Assembly: GCA_938015425.1 (NCBI GenBank) | Contig: CALLPQ010000049.1 | Coordinates: forward strand, 1-44,628 | Direction: 5' to 3' | DNA from: an uncultured Parvularculaceae bacterium | GTDB taxonomy: Bacteria > Pseudomonadota > Alphaproteobacteria > Caulobacterales > Parvularculaceae | DNA length: 44,628 bases | Shown here: positions 34,543 to 43,922 of the stretch, piece by piece | How positions within the stretch are numbered: position 1 is the first letter of the stretch | Layout of the letters: every line of letters begins with the position of its first letter | Translations under genes and position numbers: made by a program | The notes under the pieces: model-generated | Told to the model about the DNA's origin: nothing | The model's input: only the letters and a program-made list of their open reading frames with translations | Databases searched by the model: none

Positions 34543-35613
34543 ATGGAAGAATTATGGACATTTCTTTCCACGAGGCCGATTGATTCCGGTTGGCTGGCGT
34601 GGCTTATCCCGACCTTGTTGCAAATTTTGGCATTGGTCGTGACCTTGTTATTGGCGCAAGCATTTTTAATGTATTTTGACCGTAAGGTCTGGGCGGCGGT
34701 GATGATGCGCAAGGGGCCGAATGTTGTGGGTCCTTTCGGGCTTTTGCAATCATTTGCGGATCTTTTAAAGAATGTCTTCAAAGAAATTATTATCCCTTCA
34801 GGGGCAGATAAAGTTGTCTTCATTCTGGCTCCGTTGGTAACATTTGTTCTGGCGCTTATTGGCTGGGCGGTTATTCCTGTGGCACCGGGGTGGGTCGTCT
34901 CCAACATTAATGTGGGTATTCTCTATCTCTTTGCAGTTTCGTCTTTGGGGGTTTACGGCGTCATTATGGGGGGCTGGGCCTCTAACTCCAAATACCCATT
35001 TTTAGGATCGTTGCGATCTGCGGCGCAAATGGTGTCTTACGAGGTCTCCCTTGGCTTTGTTATCATCACCGTTTTATTATTGGTTGGTTCGGCTAACCTT
35101 TCCCATATTGTGGAGAGCCAATCTCGCGGGCTTGGCATGTTGAATTGGCACTTTATCCCGCTATTTCCGATGTTTGTGATTTTCTTTATTTCTGCACTGG
35201 CAGAAACCAATCGCCCACCTTTTGATCTGCCAGAAGCAGAATCAGAACTGGTTGCAGGCTATCAAGTGGAATATTCTTCAACGCCGTTTTTGTTGTTTAT
35301 GATTGGTGAACTTGCCAACATCGTTTTAATGTGTGCGATGTTGACGATTTTGTTTTTTGGCGGCTGGCATTCCCCTATTGATGTGCCGATCCTCAATCAA
35401 ATGCCTATTTTCTGGTTTTGCCTGAAAATTTGTTTCTTCTTTTTTCTTTTCGCAATGGTCAAAGCGATCACGCCGCGTTATCGCTATGATCAACTAATGC
35501 GGATTGGCTGGAAATTGTTTTTGCCGATGACAATGATATATGTGGTGCTTGTTGCCGGGGTGATGTTGTTTGTCCCCGGTGTGGCTGACATGTTTCAAAG
35601 CTGGAGATCATAA
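34543..35613 (+). CDS. nuoH: NADH-quinone oxidoreductase subunit H
   Basis: Membrane-arm subunit of complex I that forms much of the quinone-binding chamber. The 356 residues have eight helices and the family blocks [30 protein letters not shown], the [16 protein letters not shown] segment, and [21 protein letters not shown] with its quinone-site acidic residues. The start is ATG at 34543; a GTG at 34507 would add 12 unlike residues. nuoG, its usual upstream neighbour, is absent; the previous gene is the CPBP protease. It opens a tight run nuoH-I-J-K-L-M-N; the TAATG overlaps nuoI by one base. Confidence 0.97.
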   Translation: MEELWTFLSTRPIDSGWLAWLIPTLLQILALVVTLLLAQAFLMYFDRKVWAAVMMRKGPNVVGPFGLLQSFADLLKNVFKEIIIPSGADKVVFILAPLVTFVLALIGWAVIPVAPGWVVSNINVGILYLFAVSSLGVYGVIMGGWASNSKYPFLGSLRSAAQMVSYEVSLGFVIITVLLLVGSANLSHIVESQSRGLGMLNWHFIPLFPMFVIFFISALAETNRPPFDLPEAESELVAGYQVEYSSTPFLLFMIGELANIVLMCAMLTILFFGGWHSPIDVPILNQMPIFWFCLKICFFFFLFAMVKAITPRYRYDQLMRIGWKLFLPMTMIYVVLVAGVMLFVPGVADMFQSWRS

Positions 35614-36101
35614 TGTCACGACTATCTCAAGCGATTAACGGGTTTTTGTTAAAAGATTTTCTCAAAGCTTTTTGGCTTGCGATGAAAGTTTATGTGCAAC
35701 CAAAAGTGACCTTAAACTATCCATTTGAAAAAGGCCCCCTCAGCCCGCGCTTTCGCGGGGAGCATGCTTTGCGTCGTTATCCCAATGGGGAGGAACGATG
35801 CATTGCTTGTAAATTATGTGAAGCGGTTTGTCCCGCCCAAGCCATAACCATTGAGGCGGAGCCGCGTGATGACGGATCGCGCCGGACAACACGTTATGAT
35901 ATCGATATGACGAAATGCATTTATTGTGGTTTTTGTCAGGAAGCATGTCCGGTGGATGCTATTGTCGAGGGACCCAATTTTGAGTTTGCCACCGAGACCC
36001 GCGAAGAATTATTTTACGATAAAGATCGATTACTGACGAATGGTGATCGATGGGAGCGAGAAATCGCGAAGAATTTAGAGATTGATGCGCCTTACCGCTA
36101 A
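35613..36101 (+). CDS. nuoI: NADH-quinone oxidoreductase subunit I
   Basis: Peripheral iron-sulfur subunit that carries clusters N6a and N6b and passes electrons to the last cluster near quinone. 162 residues, the alphaproteobacterial length. The two [4Fe-4S] motifs are intact: Cys63, 66, 69 with Cys73, and Cys102, 105, 108 with Cys112, each in the C-x2-C-x2-C-x3-C-P form. The N-terminal amphipathic helix with [11 protein letters not shown] associates with the membrane arm. ATG overlaps the nuoH stop by one base. Confidence 0.98.
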   Translation: MSRLSQAINGFLLKDFLKAFWLAMKVYVQPKVTLNYPFEKGPLSPRFRGEHALRRYPNGEERCIACKLCEAVCPAQAITIEAEPRDDGSRRTTRYDIDMTKCIYCGFCQEACPVDAIVEGPNFEFATETREELFYDKDRLLTNGDRWEREIAKNLEIDAPYR

Positions 36102-36183
36102 GTTGAATATAATTATGGTTAGGTCAATTTGCCTGACTGTTCACTCATGACTATTGGCGGATATTCGCCTGACGAGAAACCTT

Positions 36184-36810
36184 ATGATTGCGACGATTGC
36201 TTTTTATATATTTGCATGTGCGGCCATTGCCTCTGGTTTTATGGTTGTGGCCTCTAAAAATCCTGTTCATTCGGTTTTATTCCTGATCTCGGCATTTGTT
36301 GCAGCGGCGGGCCTGTTTGTTTTGATGGGCGCTGAATATTTGGCCATGTTGTTAGTGGTTGTGTATGTGGGCGCGGTGGCGGTTCTCTTCTTATTTGTGG
36401 TGATGATGCTTGATGTGGATTTTGTCGAGCTGAAGCAGGGTTTCTTACAATATTTACCCATAGCCGCGACTATTGCCGCGATCGTTGTGATCGAACTGGT
36501 TTTTGTGGTGGCGGTTTGGGTATTCCCTGAAAATGCTGAACTGGCGCAACCTGTCTCTACGGTTGGTCAAATTGGCGCTGGTGAAAATGCGCCTAGCAAT
36601 ATCGAAGCTTTGGGCCTCGTTCTATATACGGATTATGTGCATTTTTTCCAGATTGCGGGCATAATCTTACTAGTGGCGATGATCGGGGCGATTGTACTGA
36701 CCTTTAGAGAGCGTGAAGGTATCAAGAAACAAAATGTTGCTGATCAAACAGCGCGGACCCGCGAAGAGGGCGTTGAAATTACCTCTGTAAAAACGGGCCA
36801 AGGCATATAA
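36184..36810 (+). CDS. nuoJ: NADH-quinone oxidoreductase subunit J
   Basis: Membrane-arm subunit of complex I with five helices; 208 residues. The conserved A-x-x-x-x-S-x-x-N-P-V-H-S-V-L-F-L-I-S-A-F region, then G-A-E-Y-L-A-M-L-L-V-V-V-Y-V-G-A-V-A-V-L-F-L-F-V-V-M-M-L-D-V-D are diagnostic; the third helix includes the pi-bulge glycine. The start at 36184 gives M-I-A-T-I-A-F-Y-I-F-A, as in relatives; TTG at 36154 would add ten unlikely residues. The C-terminal tail (about 185-208) is polar. Confidence 0.96.
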   Translation: MIATIAFYIFACAAIASGFMVVASKNPVHSVLFLISAFVAAAGLFVLMGAEYLAMLLVVVYVGAVAVLFLFVVMMLDVDFVELKQGFLQYLPIAATIAAIVVIELVFVVAVWVFPENAELAQPVSTVGQIGAGENAPSNIEALGLVLYTDYVHFFQIAGIILLVAMIGAIVLTFREREGIKKQNVADQTARTREEGVEITSVKTGQGI

Positions 36811-36835
36811 TGGGTTTTAGGTTAGGAATAGATCA

Positions 36836-37141
36836 ATGATCGGACTTGGACATTATCTAACTGTGGCAGCAATTTTGTTTGCAATCGGCATGGCGGGTAT
36901 TTTTCTAAACCGGAAAAATATCATTGTCATTTTAATGTCGATTGAATTGATGTTGCTTGCTGTGAACATTAATCTTGTGGCCTTTAGCCAGTTTTGGGGT
37001 GATCTGACGGGGCAGGTTTTTGCCTTTATGGTGTTGACGGTCGCCGCTGCTGAAGCTGCGGTCGGTCTCGCTATCCTCGTTTCTTATTTCCGTAACCGCG
37101 GCGATATCGCTGTGGAAGACGCTAACTTGATGAAGAATTAA
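36836..37141 (+). CDS. nuoK: NADH-quinone oxidoreductase subunit K
   Basis: Small proton-channel subunit of complex I, 101 residues with three helices. L[36 protein letters not shown] carries the two buried glutamates (the first in the I-E-L-M stretch, the second in [10 protein letters not shown]) that are needed for proton transfer. It lies 25 bases after nuoJ and 12 before nuoL. Confidence 0.97.
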   Translation: MIGLGHYLTVAAILFAIGMAGIFLNRKNIIVILMSIELMLLAVNINLVAFSQFWGDLTGQVFAFMVLTVAAAEAAVGLAILVSYFRNRGDIAVEDANLMKN

Positions 37142-37153
37142 GGGCCAGTTTCC

Positions 37154-39331
37154 ATGGAGCCTCTTGTCGTTCTCTTGCCGCTTTTCGGCGCAATGTTGGC
37201 TGTGCCCACCGGGCGCAGTTTTGGCCCTCGCGCGGCAGAACTTACCACTACCATATTGATGGCGATTGCCGCTATCTGGTCATGGCTGATTTTCTTTGAT
37301 GTTGCGGGCAATCATGTTTCTGAAACCCGAACATTATTCACATGGTTTGGCTCTGGATCGTTTCAGGCCAGTTGGGCCATGAAGATCGATATGCTGTCTG
37401 CGGTCATGTTGGTGGTGATTAATAGTGTATCCACATTGGTTCATGCTTATTCTATCGGTTATATGCATGATGATCCGCATCGCCCGCGCTTCTTTGCTTA
37501 TTTATCCCTTTTTACATTCGCGATGTTATGTCTGGTGACGGCGGATAATTTCATGCAGCTTTTCTTTGGGTGGGAAGGTGTTGGTCTTGCGTCTTATCTA
37601 TTGATCGGGTTTTGGTTTAAAAAACCGTCAGCAAACGCCGCCGCGATGAAAGCTTTTGTGGTGAACCGCGTTGGTGATTTCGGCTTTGCTCTTGGGATTA
37701 TGGGAATTTTCTGGATTTTCCGCTCGGTAGAGTTTGATACGGTTTTTTCCCTGATTGCTAATAATAGTGAGGTTGTACCTTTCGGTATGGAACAGGGCGG
37801 GGCAATCCAGACATTGAAACTGACTTTCTTCGGCGCTGAGGTGCATGCGTTAACAGCCATCGCTGTTTTGCTCTTCATTGGCGCTATGGGCAAGTCCGCA
37901 CAATTCCTTTTGCATACATGGCTGCCTGATGCGATGGAAGGGCCGACCCCTGTATCGGCTTTGATCCATGCGGCGACGATGGTAACGGCTGGGGTATTTC
38001 TTGTATGTCGGTGTTCCGTGATCTTTGAATATGCTCCTTCGGCTACAGCAATGGTGACATTGGTGGGGGCGACCACCGCATTTTTTGCGGCAACAGTCGC
38101 GTTGTTTCAAAACGATATTAAAAAGATTATCGCTTATTCTACTTGTTCTCAATTGGGGTATATGTTTTTTGCTGCGGGTGTCGGGGCCTACGGCGCGGCG
38201 ATGTTCCATCTATTTACCCATGCATTTTTTAAGGCTTTATTATTTCTTGGTGCGGGGGCTGTTATTCACGGTATGCATCACGAGCAAGACATTAAAAAGA
38301 TGGGGGGTGTGCGCCATATGATGCCAATGACCCACCTTCTTATGGTGATCGGGACCATCGCAATCACAGGTGTTGGAGTTCCGTTTATGACATTGTTCGG
38401 GGCACCGCTTGGCACAGCCGGATTTATTTCCAAAGATATTGTCATCGAAAGCGCGTTTGAAGCAGCGGGTGAGGGCGCTCCTTTTGCGATGTATGCCTTT
38501 GTGATGGGGTTAATTGCGGCTGTCTTTACAGCGTTTTATTCGTGGCGATTAATCTTCTTGACCTTCTGGGGCAAGTCCCGCGCTAGTGAGGAAGTTCGCA
38601 AACATTTCCATGCGCCCTCTAATTGGATGATGATACCTCTTATCCCCCTCGCGGTGGGAGCATTACTCGCGGGGATAGTTTTTTATGGTAATTTTGTTGG
38701 TCCGAACGCAGATAAATTCTGGAATGGTGCCTTGTATGATGCCCATGAAACAGTTGAAACCCACGCCAGTGATAGCCAGAGTGCTTCTCATGATACTCAA
38801 GATCATGCCGAAGCAAAAACTGGGGATGGGGATAATCACGCGGCTATTGAAAGTCATGAAGCGACTGATAGTCATGGGGCTACTGAAAACCACGAAGTGG
38901 CTGGAGATCATGGGGTAGAAGGGGGCCACCATGTTCCTTCTTGGGTTATCTTAGCGCCGTTTTTTGCTATGTTGATCGGCTCCCTTACAGCGGCAGCTCA
39001 TTATCTACGCGGTAGTGATCCGTTACGCCCCGGCTTTATGGTTGAAGATGGTATGATTTACGGGTTCTTGAAAAACAAATGGTATTTTGATGAAATCTAC
39101 GATTTTATTTTTGTTCAACCCGCTAAAAAGATAGGGCGTTTTCTCTGGAAAATTGGGGATGGTAAAATTATCGATGGGCTAGGCCCGAATGGTATTGCCG
39201 GATTGGTTGCCTTGGGGGCAAAACGGATTGTGCGCATACAAACCGGTTATATGTATCATTATGCATTTGTGATGTTAATTGGCATTGCCCTATTCATGAG
39301 TATTGTTTTACTGAGCCGGGGAGGCAATTAA
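37154..39331 (+). CDS. nuoL: NADH-quinone oxidoreductase subunit L with a His-rich insertion
   Basis: Distal antiporter-like proton-pumping subunit of complex I; 725 residues, longer than the typical 610-700. The conserved [16 protein letters not shown] block, the [29 protein letters not shown] stretch and [13 protein letters not shown] carry the key Glu, Lys and His. Between the later helices, residues about 529-593 are an acidic, His-rich insertion (11 His) with a six-residue repeat. After it come a helix, the lateral amphipathic helix and the C-terminal anchor. The ATG of nuoM overlaps its stop by one base (TAATG). Confidence 0.96.
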   Translation: MEPLVVLLPLFGAMLAVPTGRSFGPRAAELTTTILMAIAAIWSWLIFFDVAGNHVSETRTLFTWFGSGSFQASWAMKIDMLSAVMLVVINSVSTLVHAYSIGYMHDDPHRPRFFAYLSLFTFAMLCLVTADNFMQLFFGWEGVGLASYLLIGFWFKKPSANAAAMKAFVVNRVGDFGFALGIMGIFWIFRSVEFDTVFSLIANNSEVVPFGMEQGGAIQTLKLTFFGAEVHALTAIAVLLFIGAMGKSAQFLLHTWLPDAMEGPTPVSALIHAATMVTAGVFLVCRCSVIFEYAPSATAMVTLVGATTAFFAATVALFQNDIKKIIAYSTCSQLGYMFFAAGVGAYGAAMFHLFTHAFFKALLFLGAGAVIHGMHHEQDIKKMGGVRHMMPMTHLLMVIGTIAITGVGVPFMTLFGAPLGTAGFISKDIVIESAFEAAGEGAPFAMYAFVMGLIAAVFTAFYSWRLIFLTFWGKSRASEEVRKHFHAPSNWMMIPLIPLAVGALLAGIVFYGNFVGPNADKFWNGALYDAHETVETHASDSQSASHDTQDHAEAKTGDGDNHAAIESHEATDSHGATENHEVAGDHGVEGGHHVPSWVILAPFFAMLIGSLTAAAHYLRGSDPLRPGFMVEDGMIYGFLKNKWYFDEIYDFIFVQPAKKIGRFLWKIGDGKIIDGLGPNGIAGLVALGAKRIVRIQTGYMYHYAFVMLIGIALFMSIVLLSRGGN
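38849..38914 (+). repeat. 18-bp tandem repeat in nuoL coding for a His-rich hexapeptide
   Basis: Units at 38849-38866, 38867-38884, 38885-38902 and a partial at 38903-38914 encode [18 protein letters not shown] and G-D-H-G. The repeat is degenerate at DNA level but regular in the protein, with one His per unit at a fixed position. Confidence 0.7.
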
Positions 39332-40881
39332 TGACTGAAACTCTTGCCGATGCCCCTTGGTTAAGTCTGTTGACTTTTGCGCCTTTGTTGGGCGCGATAT
39401 TCATTATTTTTCAACGCATGATGGCGCGCCGTGATGAGGCCGGACAAATTGAAGCTAATGAGTTGGTACAGGTTGAAAACCGCTCGAAATGGATTGCTCT
39501 TGGTTTTACACTGATTACTTTTGTTATCTCGATTTTTGTGTTTTTTGGATTTGATAGCAGTGTTGCCGGCTATCAATATGTCGAGAAAGCGGGATGGCTT
39601 GGTAACGGCATTAATTATAAAATGGGTGTTGACGGTATTTCGATCCTGTTTGTGTTACTCACAACTTTCATCATGCCGATTTGTATTATTGCGTCATGGG
39701 ATTCCATTAAAAACCGTGTTGCGGATTATATGATTGCTTTCTTGGTGCTTGAGACCTTGATGCTTGGGGTGTTCTGCGCCCTTGATCTGGTTTTATTCTA
39801 CCTTTTCTTTGAAGCTTCGTTGATCCCGATGTTTTTAATTATTGGTATTTGGGGCGGGGCTAACCGGATTTATGCGGCCTTTAAATTCTTTCTCTATACA
39901 TTGCTTGGCTCTGTCTTGATGTTGATCGCGATCTTGTGGATGTATTCCCAAGTGGGCACAACGGATATACCGACATTACAACAATATACTTTTTCATCAG
40001 GGGCACAAACATGGCTTTGGTTGGCCTTCTTTGCTTCCTTTGCGGTTAAGATGCCGATGTGGCCCGTGCACACCTGGTTGCCTGATGCCCATGTTGAAGC
40101 GCCGACCGCCGGTTCGGTTGTGCTTGCGGCAATATTGTTAAAAATGGGTGGTTACGGATTTTTACGGTTCTCCCTGCCGATGTTCCCGATCGCCAGTGTT
40201 GATTTTGCGCCGCTGGTTTATGCTTTATCCATTGTGGCGATTATCTATACTTCGTTGGTGGCCTTGGCCCAAGAAGATATGAAAAAGCTGATTGCCTATT
40301 CTTCTGTTGCTCATATGGGGTTTGTTACCTTGGGTATATTCTCTGGCACGAAACAGGGCATTGAAGGGGCGTTGTTTCAAATGCTCTCTCACGGGTTTAT
40401 TTCCGGTGCTTTATTTCTTTGTGTCGGCGTCGTTTATGATCGTATTCATACAAGAGAGATAAAGGCTTATGGCGGGCTCGTTCATCGTATGCCGATTTAT
40501 GCCGTCTTGTTCTTGTTCTTTACAATGGGGAATGTCGGGTTGCCGGGGACCAGCGGCTTTATTGGGGAGTTTCTTTCCATGGCTGGTGTGTTCAGGGTGA
40601 ATAGCTGGGTTGCTTTTTTTGCGGCCTTTGGGGTTATCCTATCAGCCGCTTATGCCCTTCGTCTGTATCGTGAAGTTATTTTTGGTGAGCTGGTTAAAGA
40701 AAACCTGATGTCTATTAAAGATGTTGATCAGCGAGAGTTGGTTTTGTTGAGCGTATTAGCCGCTTTTGCGCTATATCTCGGGGTTAATCCAACAGTGGCT
40801 TTGGATATATTTTCCGCACCCGTAGATTTCCTAATTGCAAATTATAATACAGCCAATTCTATTATTGGCGGAGGACTATAA
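39331..40881 (+). CDS. nuoM: NADH-quinone oxidoreductase subunit M
   Basis: Antiporter-like proton-pumping subunit of complex I, 516 residues and about 14 helices. Diagnostic stretches are the [21 protein letters not shown] block with the key Glu, the [28 protein letters not shown] motif with the channel Lys, and [13 protein letters not shown]. The C-terminal part has the usual E-L-V-L-L-S. GGAGG near its end serves nuoN, whose start is 5 bases after its stop. Confidence 0.97.
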   Translation: MTETLADAPWLSLLTFAPLLGAIFIIFQRMMARRDEAGQIEANELVQVENRSKWIALGFTLITFVISIFVFFGFDSSVAGYQYVEKAGWLGNGINYKMGVDGISILFVLLTTFIMPICIIASWDSIKNRVADYMIAFLVLETLMLGVFCALDLVLFYLFFEASLIPMFLIIGIWGGANRIYAAFKFFLYTLLGSVLMLIAILWMYSQVGTTDIPTLQQYTFSSGAQTWLWLAFFASFAVKMPMWPVHTWLPDAHVEAPTAGSVVLAAILLKMGGYGFLRFSLPMFPIASVDFAPLVYALSIVAIIYTSLVALAQEDMKKLIAYSSVAHMGFVTLGIFSGTKQGIEGALFQMLSHGFISGALFLCVGVVYDRIHTREIKAYGGLVHRMPIYAVLFLFFTMGNVGLPGTSGFIGEFLSMAGVFRVNSWVAFFAAFGVILSAAYALRLYREVIFGELVKENLMSIKDVDQRELVLLSVLAAFALYLGVNPTVALDIFSAPVDFLIANYNTANSIIGGGL

Positions 40882-40885
40882 CCCG

Positions 40886-42328
40886 ATGAGTATGGTTGAA
40901 ACACTTAGTTTTGCTGTTCCGGAATTGTTTTTGGTACTTGCTGCCATGGCATTGCTGATTTTTGGTGTCTTCACAAAGGAAAGTAATACCCGTCAGATTA
41001 CCTTGGGCTCGGTTCTCGTTCTGGTTGCTGCTAGTCTTTTTGTTATTTTCGGCCCGAAAGAGCAAGGCACGTCTTTATTTGAAGGGGCTTTTAAAGTCGA
41101 TGGGCTAAGCTCTTTTGCAAAAGTCGTGATCTTTTTGTCGGCAGCGATTACCATTTTAATGTCAGACCGGTTTTTAAAAGGGGAGCAATTGGGACGTTTT
41201 GAATATCCTGTTTTAATTTTGCTCGCGGCTTTCGGCATGTCTTTAATGGTGTCTGCCACAGATTTGATATCCCTTTATATGGGGATTGAGACACAATCTT
41301 TAGCCCTCTATATCCTTGCGGCGTTTAACCGTGATAGCCGCCGCTCCACTGAAGCCGGATTAAAATATTTTGTCCTTGGGGCATTATCATCCTGTCTCCT
41401 TTTATATGGTGCATCATTGGTATACGGCTTTGCGGGGGCGACTGGCTTTGCTGAAATATCAAAAATAGCCACTATAGATACCCCTAATGCGGGCTTGATT
41501 GTGGGGCTTGTGTTTGTGATTTGCGGCTTGGCGTTTAAAGTTTCTGCGGCTCCATTTCACATGTGGACGCCTGATGTTTATGAGGGGGCCCCAACTCCGG
41601 TGACGGCGTTTTTTGCGGCTGCCCCTAAATTTGCAGCGATGGTGTTATTTTCCCGTATCCTGATTAGTGCATTTCCGAATATTCTTGATCAATGGCAACC
41701 TATCATTGCCATCATCGCTGTTGCGTCCATGGTTGTGGGTGCGTTTTCGGCGATTACCCAAAAAAATATCAAACGCCTTATGGCTTATTCATCAATCAGC
41801 CATATGGGCTATGCTTTAATTGGTCTTGCTGCCTTAGGGATCGAAGGGCTAACGGCGCTTTTGGTTTATATGTCACTTTATATTATTATGACTGTTGGAA
41901 CCTTTGCAGCAATCTTGCAAATGCGTCGGCGCGGCGGAATGAGCGAGTCTATTGCAGACTTAGGGGGCCTTTGCCAAACCAATATGCCTTTGGCCATCGT
42001 TATGACCATTTTGTTTTTATCTTTAGCGGGTATTCCGCCCATGGCTGGCTTTTGGGGTAAACTATATATTTTCTCTGCGGCGGTAGAAGCAGATTTATTG
42101 TGGCTTGCTATTGTTGGCGCGGTGACCAGCGTGGTATCTGCATTTTATTATCTTAATGTGGTTAAGATCATATGGTTTAACGAAGCCTCAAAACCCTTTG
42201 AGCGCGACATTGGTCCCTTCCTTGGGGTTACGGCTATTGTCGCGGCGTTCTTGATGTTCCCCGGTCTGACTATCTTTATCAATGTCTTGCGCCAATTATC
42301 TCTTACCGCTGCGGGTGCATTATTTTAA
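40886..42328 (+). CDS. nuoN: NADH-quinone oxidoreductase subunit N
   Basis: Antiporter-like subunit of complex I, 480 residues. Characteristic blocks are Y-M-G-I-E-T-Q-S-L-A-L-Y-I-L-A-A-F-N-R with the conserved Glu, G-L-A-F-K-V-S-A-A-P-F-H-M-W-T-P-D-V-Y-E-G-A-P-T-P-V-T-A-F-F-A, and I-K-R-L-M-A-Y-S-S-I-S-H-M-G-Y. The start at 40886 is supported by GGAGGA (40870-40875); an upstream in-frame ATG at 40835 lies inside nuoM. It ends the nuoH-N run. In many Alphaproteobacteria birA and other genes follow; here a hairpin and the convergent flgH follow instead. Confidence 0.97.
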   Translation: MSMVETLSFAVPELFLVLAAMALLIFGVFTKESNTRQITLGSVLVLVAASLFVIFGPKEQGTSLFEGAFKVDGLSSFAKVVIFLSAAITILMSDRFLKGEQLGRFEYPVLILLAAFGMSLMVSATDLISLYMGIETQSLALYILAAFNRDSRRSTEAGLKYFVLGALSSCLLLYGASLVYGFAGATGFAEISKIATIDTPNAGLIVGLVFVICGLAFKVSAAPFHMWTPDVYEGAPTPVTAFFAAAPKFAAMVLFSRILISAFPNILDQWQPIIAIIAVASMVVGAFSAITQKNIKRLMAYSSISHMGYALIGLAALGIEGLTALLVYMSLYIIMTVGTFAAILQMRRRGGMSESIADLGGLCQTNMPLAIVMTILFLSLAGIPPMAGFWGKLYIFSAAVEADLLWLAIVGAVTSVVSAFYYLNVVKIIWFNEASKPFERDIGPFLGVTAIVAAFLMFPGLTIFINVLRQLSLTAAGALF

Positions 42329-42355
42329 TCCCTTTTAAAGGCAATTAAAAAGGGA
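42329..42355. terminator. Candidate bidirectional terminator between nuoN and flgH
   Basis: TCCCTTTT (42329-42336) pairs with AAAAGGGA (42348-42355) with an 11-base loop. It starts right after the nuoN stop and contains the stop codon of flgH. The stem is only 8 bp and half A-T, so it would be weak. Confidence 0.4.
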
Positions 42356-43103
42356 AGATAATATCATAAATTTGTTGGCCATATCTTGGTTGTTGAACAT
42401 CGGTGATTTGTCCGCGTCCACCATATGAAATGCGTGCCTCGGCGATTTGTACATGATTAATCGTGTTTGAATTGGTGATGTCTTCCGAACGGACAATGCC
42501 TGTCACTGTGAGTTCGCGCACTTCGTTGTTAACCCGAACCTCTTGACGGCCCGCAATGGCCAAGGTTCCGTTTGGTAAGACTTGGGTTACTATAGCGGCC
42601 ACGCTTAACCGTACTTCTTCTTGACGATCAACACTGCCTTGCCCGCGTGAGGTAGAACCAGAAGACAAATCCACAAGGGATGAGGCGTTCGCGCCATCAG
42701 GTAATAAATCAACCAGCCTTTGTTCTAGCCCACCAAAAGCGGGGAGGCCGGCTTGTTCTTCATTCGCGCGGGTACGTTCGGTAGTGTTATCAAGGCGGGC
42801 ACTATCGTCAATATTAATGACGACGGTGACAATATCGCCGGTGGTTCTTGCCCGTTGGTCTTTAAAAAAAGATTTTCGCCCCGTGCGCCATAGTGAGCTT
42901 GATTGATAATTTGCCACTTCCTGCTCTGGCATGGGAAGTTGGATTGGATTATTTCCATGTAAAGAGGCCGGATTGGTTGTGGGGGTAAGCTTTGGAGCTT
43001 CCCCGATTGACTTGACCCGATCAAAGGTGGAACACCCGCCAAGGCTTATCGATAAAATACATATGGTGAGGATGATACTGCGTTGCATGGTAATAACTTT
43101 CAT
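42345..43103 (-). CDS. flgH: Flagellar L-ring lipoprotein FlgH
   Basis: Forms the outer-membrane L ring through which the flagellar rod passes. 252 residues with a lipoprotein signal ending L-G-G-C, the lipidated Cys being residue 24. Family features seen are S-L-W-R-T-G-R-K-S-F-F-K-D-Q-R-A-R-T-T-G-D-I-V-T-V, a Ser/Thr/Arg-rich linker, L-P-N-G-T-L-A-I-A-G-R-Q-E-V-R-V-N-N-E and the ending G-R-G-Q-I-T-D-V-Q-Q-P-R-Y-G-Q. The ATG at 43103 has a GAAAG site; a TTG at 43112 would add three residues. It is 21 bases after the flgA stop; the order flgG-flgA-flgH is usual in Alphaproteobacteria. Confidence 0.95.
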   Translation of the reverse strand: MKVITMQRSIILTICILSISLGGCSTFDRVKSIGEAPKLTPTTNPASLHGNNPIQLPMPEQEVANYQSSSLWRTGRKSFFKDQRARTTGDIVTVVINIDDSARLDNTTERTRANEEQAGLPAFGGLEQRLVDLLPDGANASSLVDLSSGSTSRGQGSVDRQEEVRLSVAAIVTQVLPNGTLAIAGRQEVRVNNEVRELTVTGIVRSEDITNSNTINHVQIAEARISYGGRGQITDVQQPRYGQQIYDIIFPF

Positions 43104-43124
43104 ATCTTTCAATATCTGTATGAA

Positions 43125-43865
43125 TTAAGAAGTAGAGCCTAATATTTGCACCTTTCCGGGCGCAATAATAACAGCTTTAATAATTTTATCTGTATTCGGA
43201 TTTTTTACCGTTATTACATCACCTAATCCGCCATTTGTCTCCGCCAAGCCACGATGACTTAATGTCATGCCCGCAGTTTCATAAAGCATGGTGATGATAG
43301 CCCCTTTTTTAATAAGGATTGGCTTTTGTAAATCGGTTTCCCGTAAGGCATTATTGGCGTTTAAAGGACGCCGTGCGACCATCCCGATAATGTTGTCGGC
43401 ATTTTCAATATAATTTCGTGGGGGTTTGCCGTCTGACTCTATCCATTCAATATTGCCTTGATCAATAATATCGCCGCGTTTCACATTGTTGATCAATACA
43501 GGAAAGGTAACCGGCGTTCGAGCATAACCAGTGACAATATAAGAGGGGGCGTTGTTAAGGGCGGGTAAACGAATGACAAACCGTCCGCTGCTTTTTGAAT
43601 AGGTGACTTGCTTGATATCATTGAGGTTTAAAAAACTGTAATCAGCTGGAATTGTTTTTGTTGGATTGGAAAAAGCCAACTTAACCCCTTCTTCAACCCC
43701 CTCTTGTATAAGGCGGTCTTTTAACAGGGGGGTTAGGTCTTGTAGGTCAATCTGTGATGTTTTTGTAGGTAACGAAGAGGATGTCTCTTGTGCATTCACA
43801 AAAGAGCGCGGCATAAAAATTGTTACACAAAGCCATAATATTAAAACCGAGTAACGTGATATCAT
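43125..43865 (-). CDS. flgA: Flagellar P-ring assembly chaperone FlgA
   Basis: Periplasmic chaperone for assembly of the P ring (FlgI). 246 residues from the preferred ATG, with a signal peptide (about 1-26, ending V-N-A-Q). The C-terminal SAF domain shows V-K-R-G-D-I-I-D-Q-G-N-I-E-W, a conserved G-M-V-A-R-R-P-L-N-A-N-N-A-L-R segment and the ending G-D-V-I-T-V-K-N-P-N-T-D-K-I-I-K-A-V, all typical of FlgA. The start at 43865 is chosen because it puts the signal peptide at the N-terminus and has an AAGGTAGG site; an upstream ATG at 43919 adds 18 polar residues. It sits between flgG and flgH. Confidence 0.92.
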   Translation of the reverse strand: MISRYSVLILWLCVTIFMPRSFVNAQETSSSLPTKTSQIDLQDLTPLLKDRLIQEGVEEGVKLAFSNPTKTIPADYSFLNLNDIKQVTYSKSSGRFVIRLPALNNAPSYIVTGYARTPVTFPVLINNVKRGDIIDQGNIEWIESDGKPPRNYIENADNIIGMVARRPLNANNALRETDLQKPILIKKGAIITMLYETAGMTLSHRGLAETNGGLGDVITVKNPNTDKIIKAVIIAPGKVQILGSTS

Positions 43866-43922
43866 CTTTGTACCTACCTTGTCAGTCATCATCATGTCTA
43901 TATAATTGTTACTCTTCATGGA

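Noticed and set aside
34386-34907. Reverse-strand 173-codon frame over the start of nuoH
   Set aside because: It covers the conserved nuoH N-terminus in antisense, and its translation is low-complexity with no recognisable domain.
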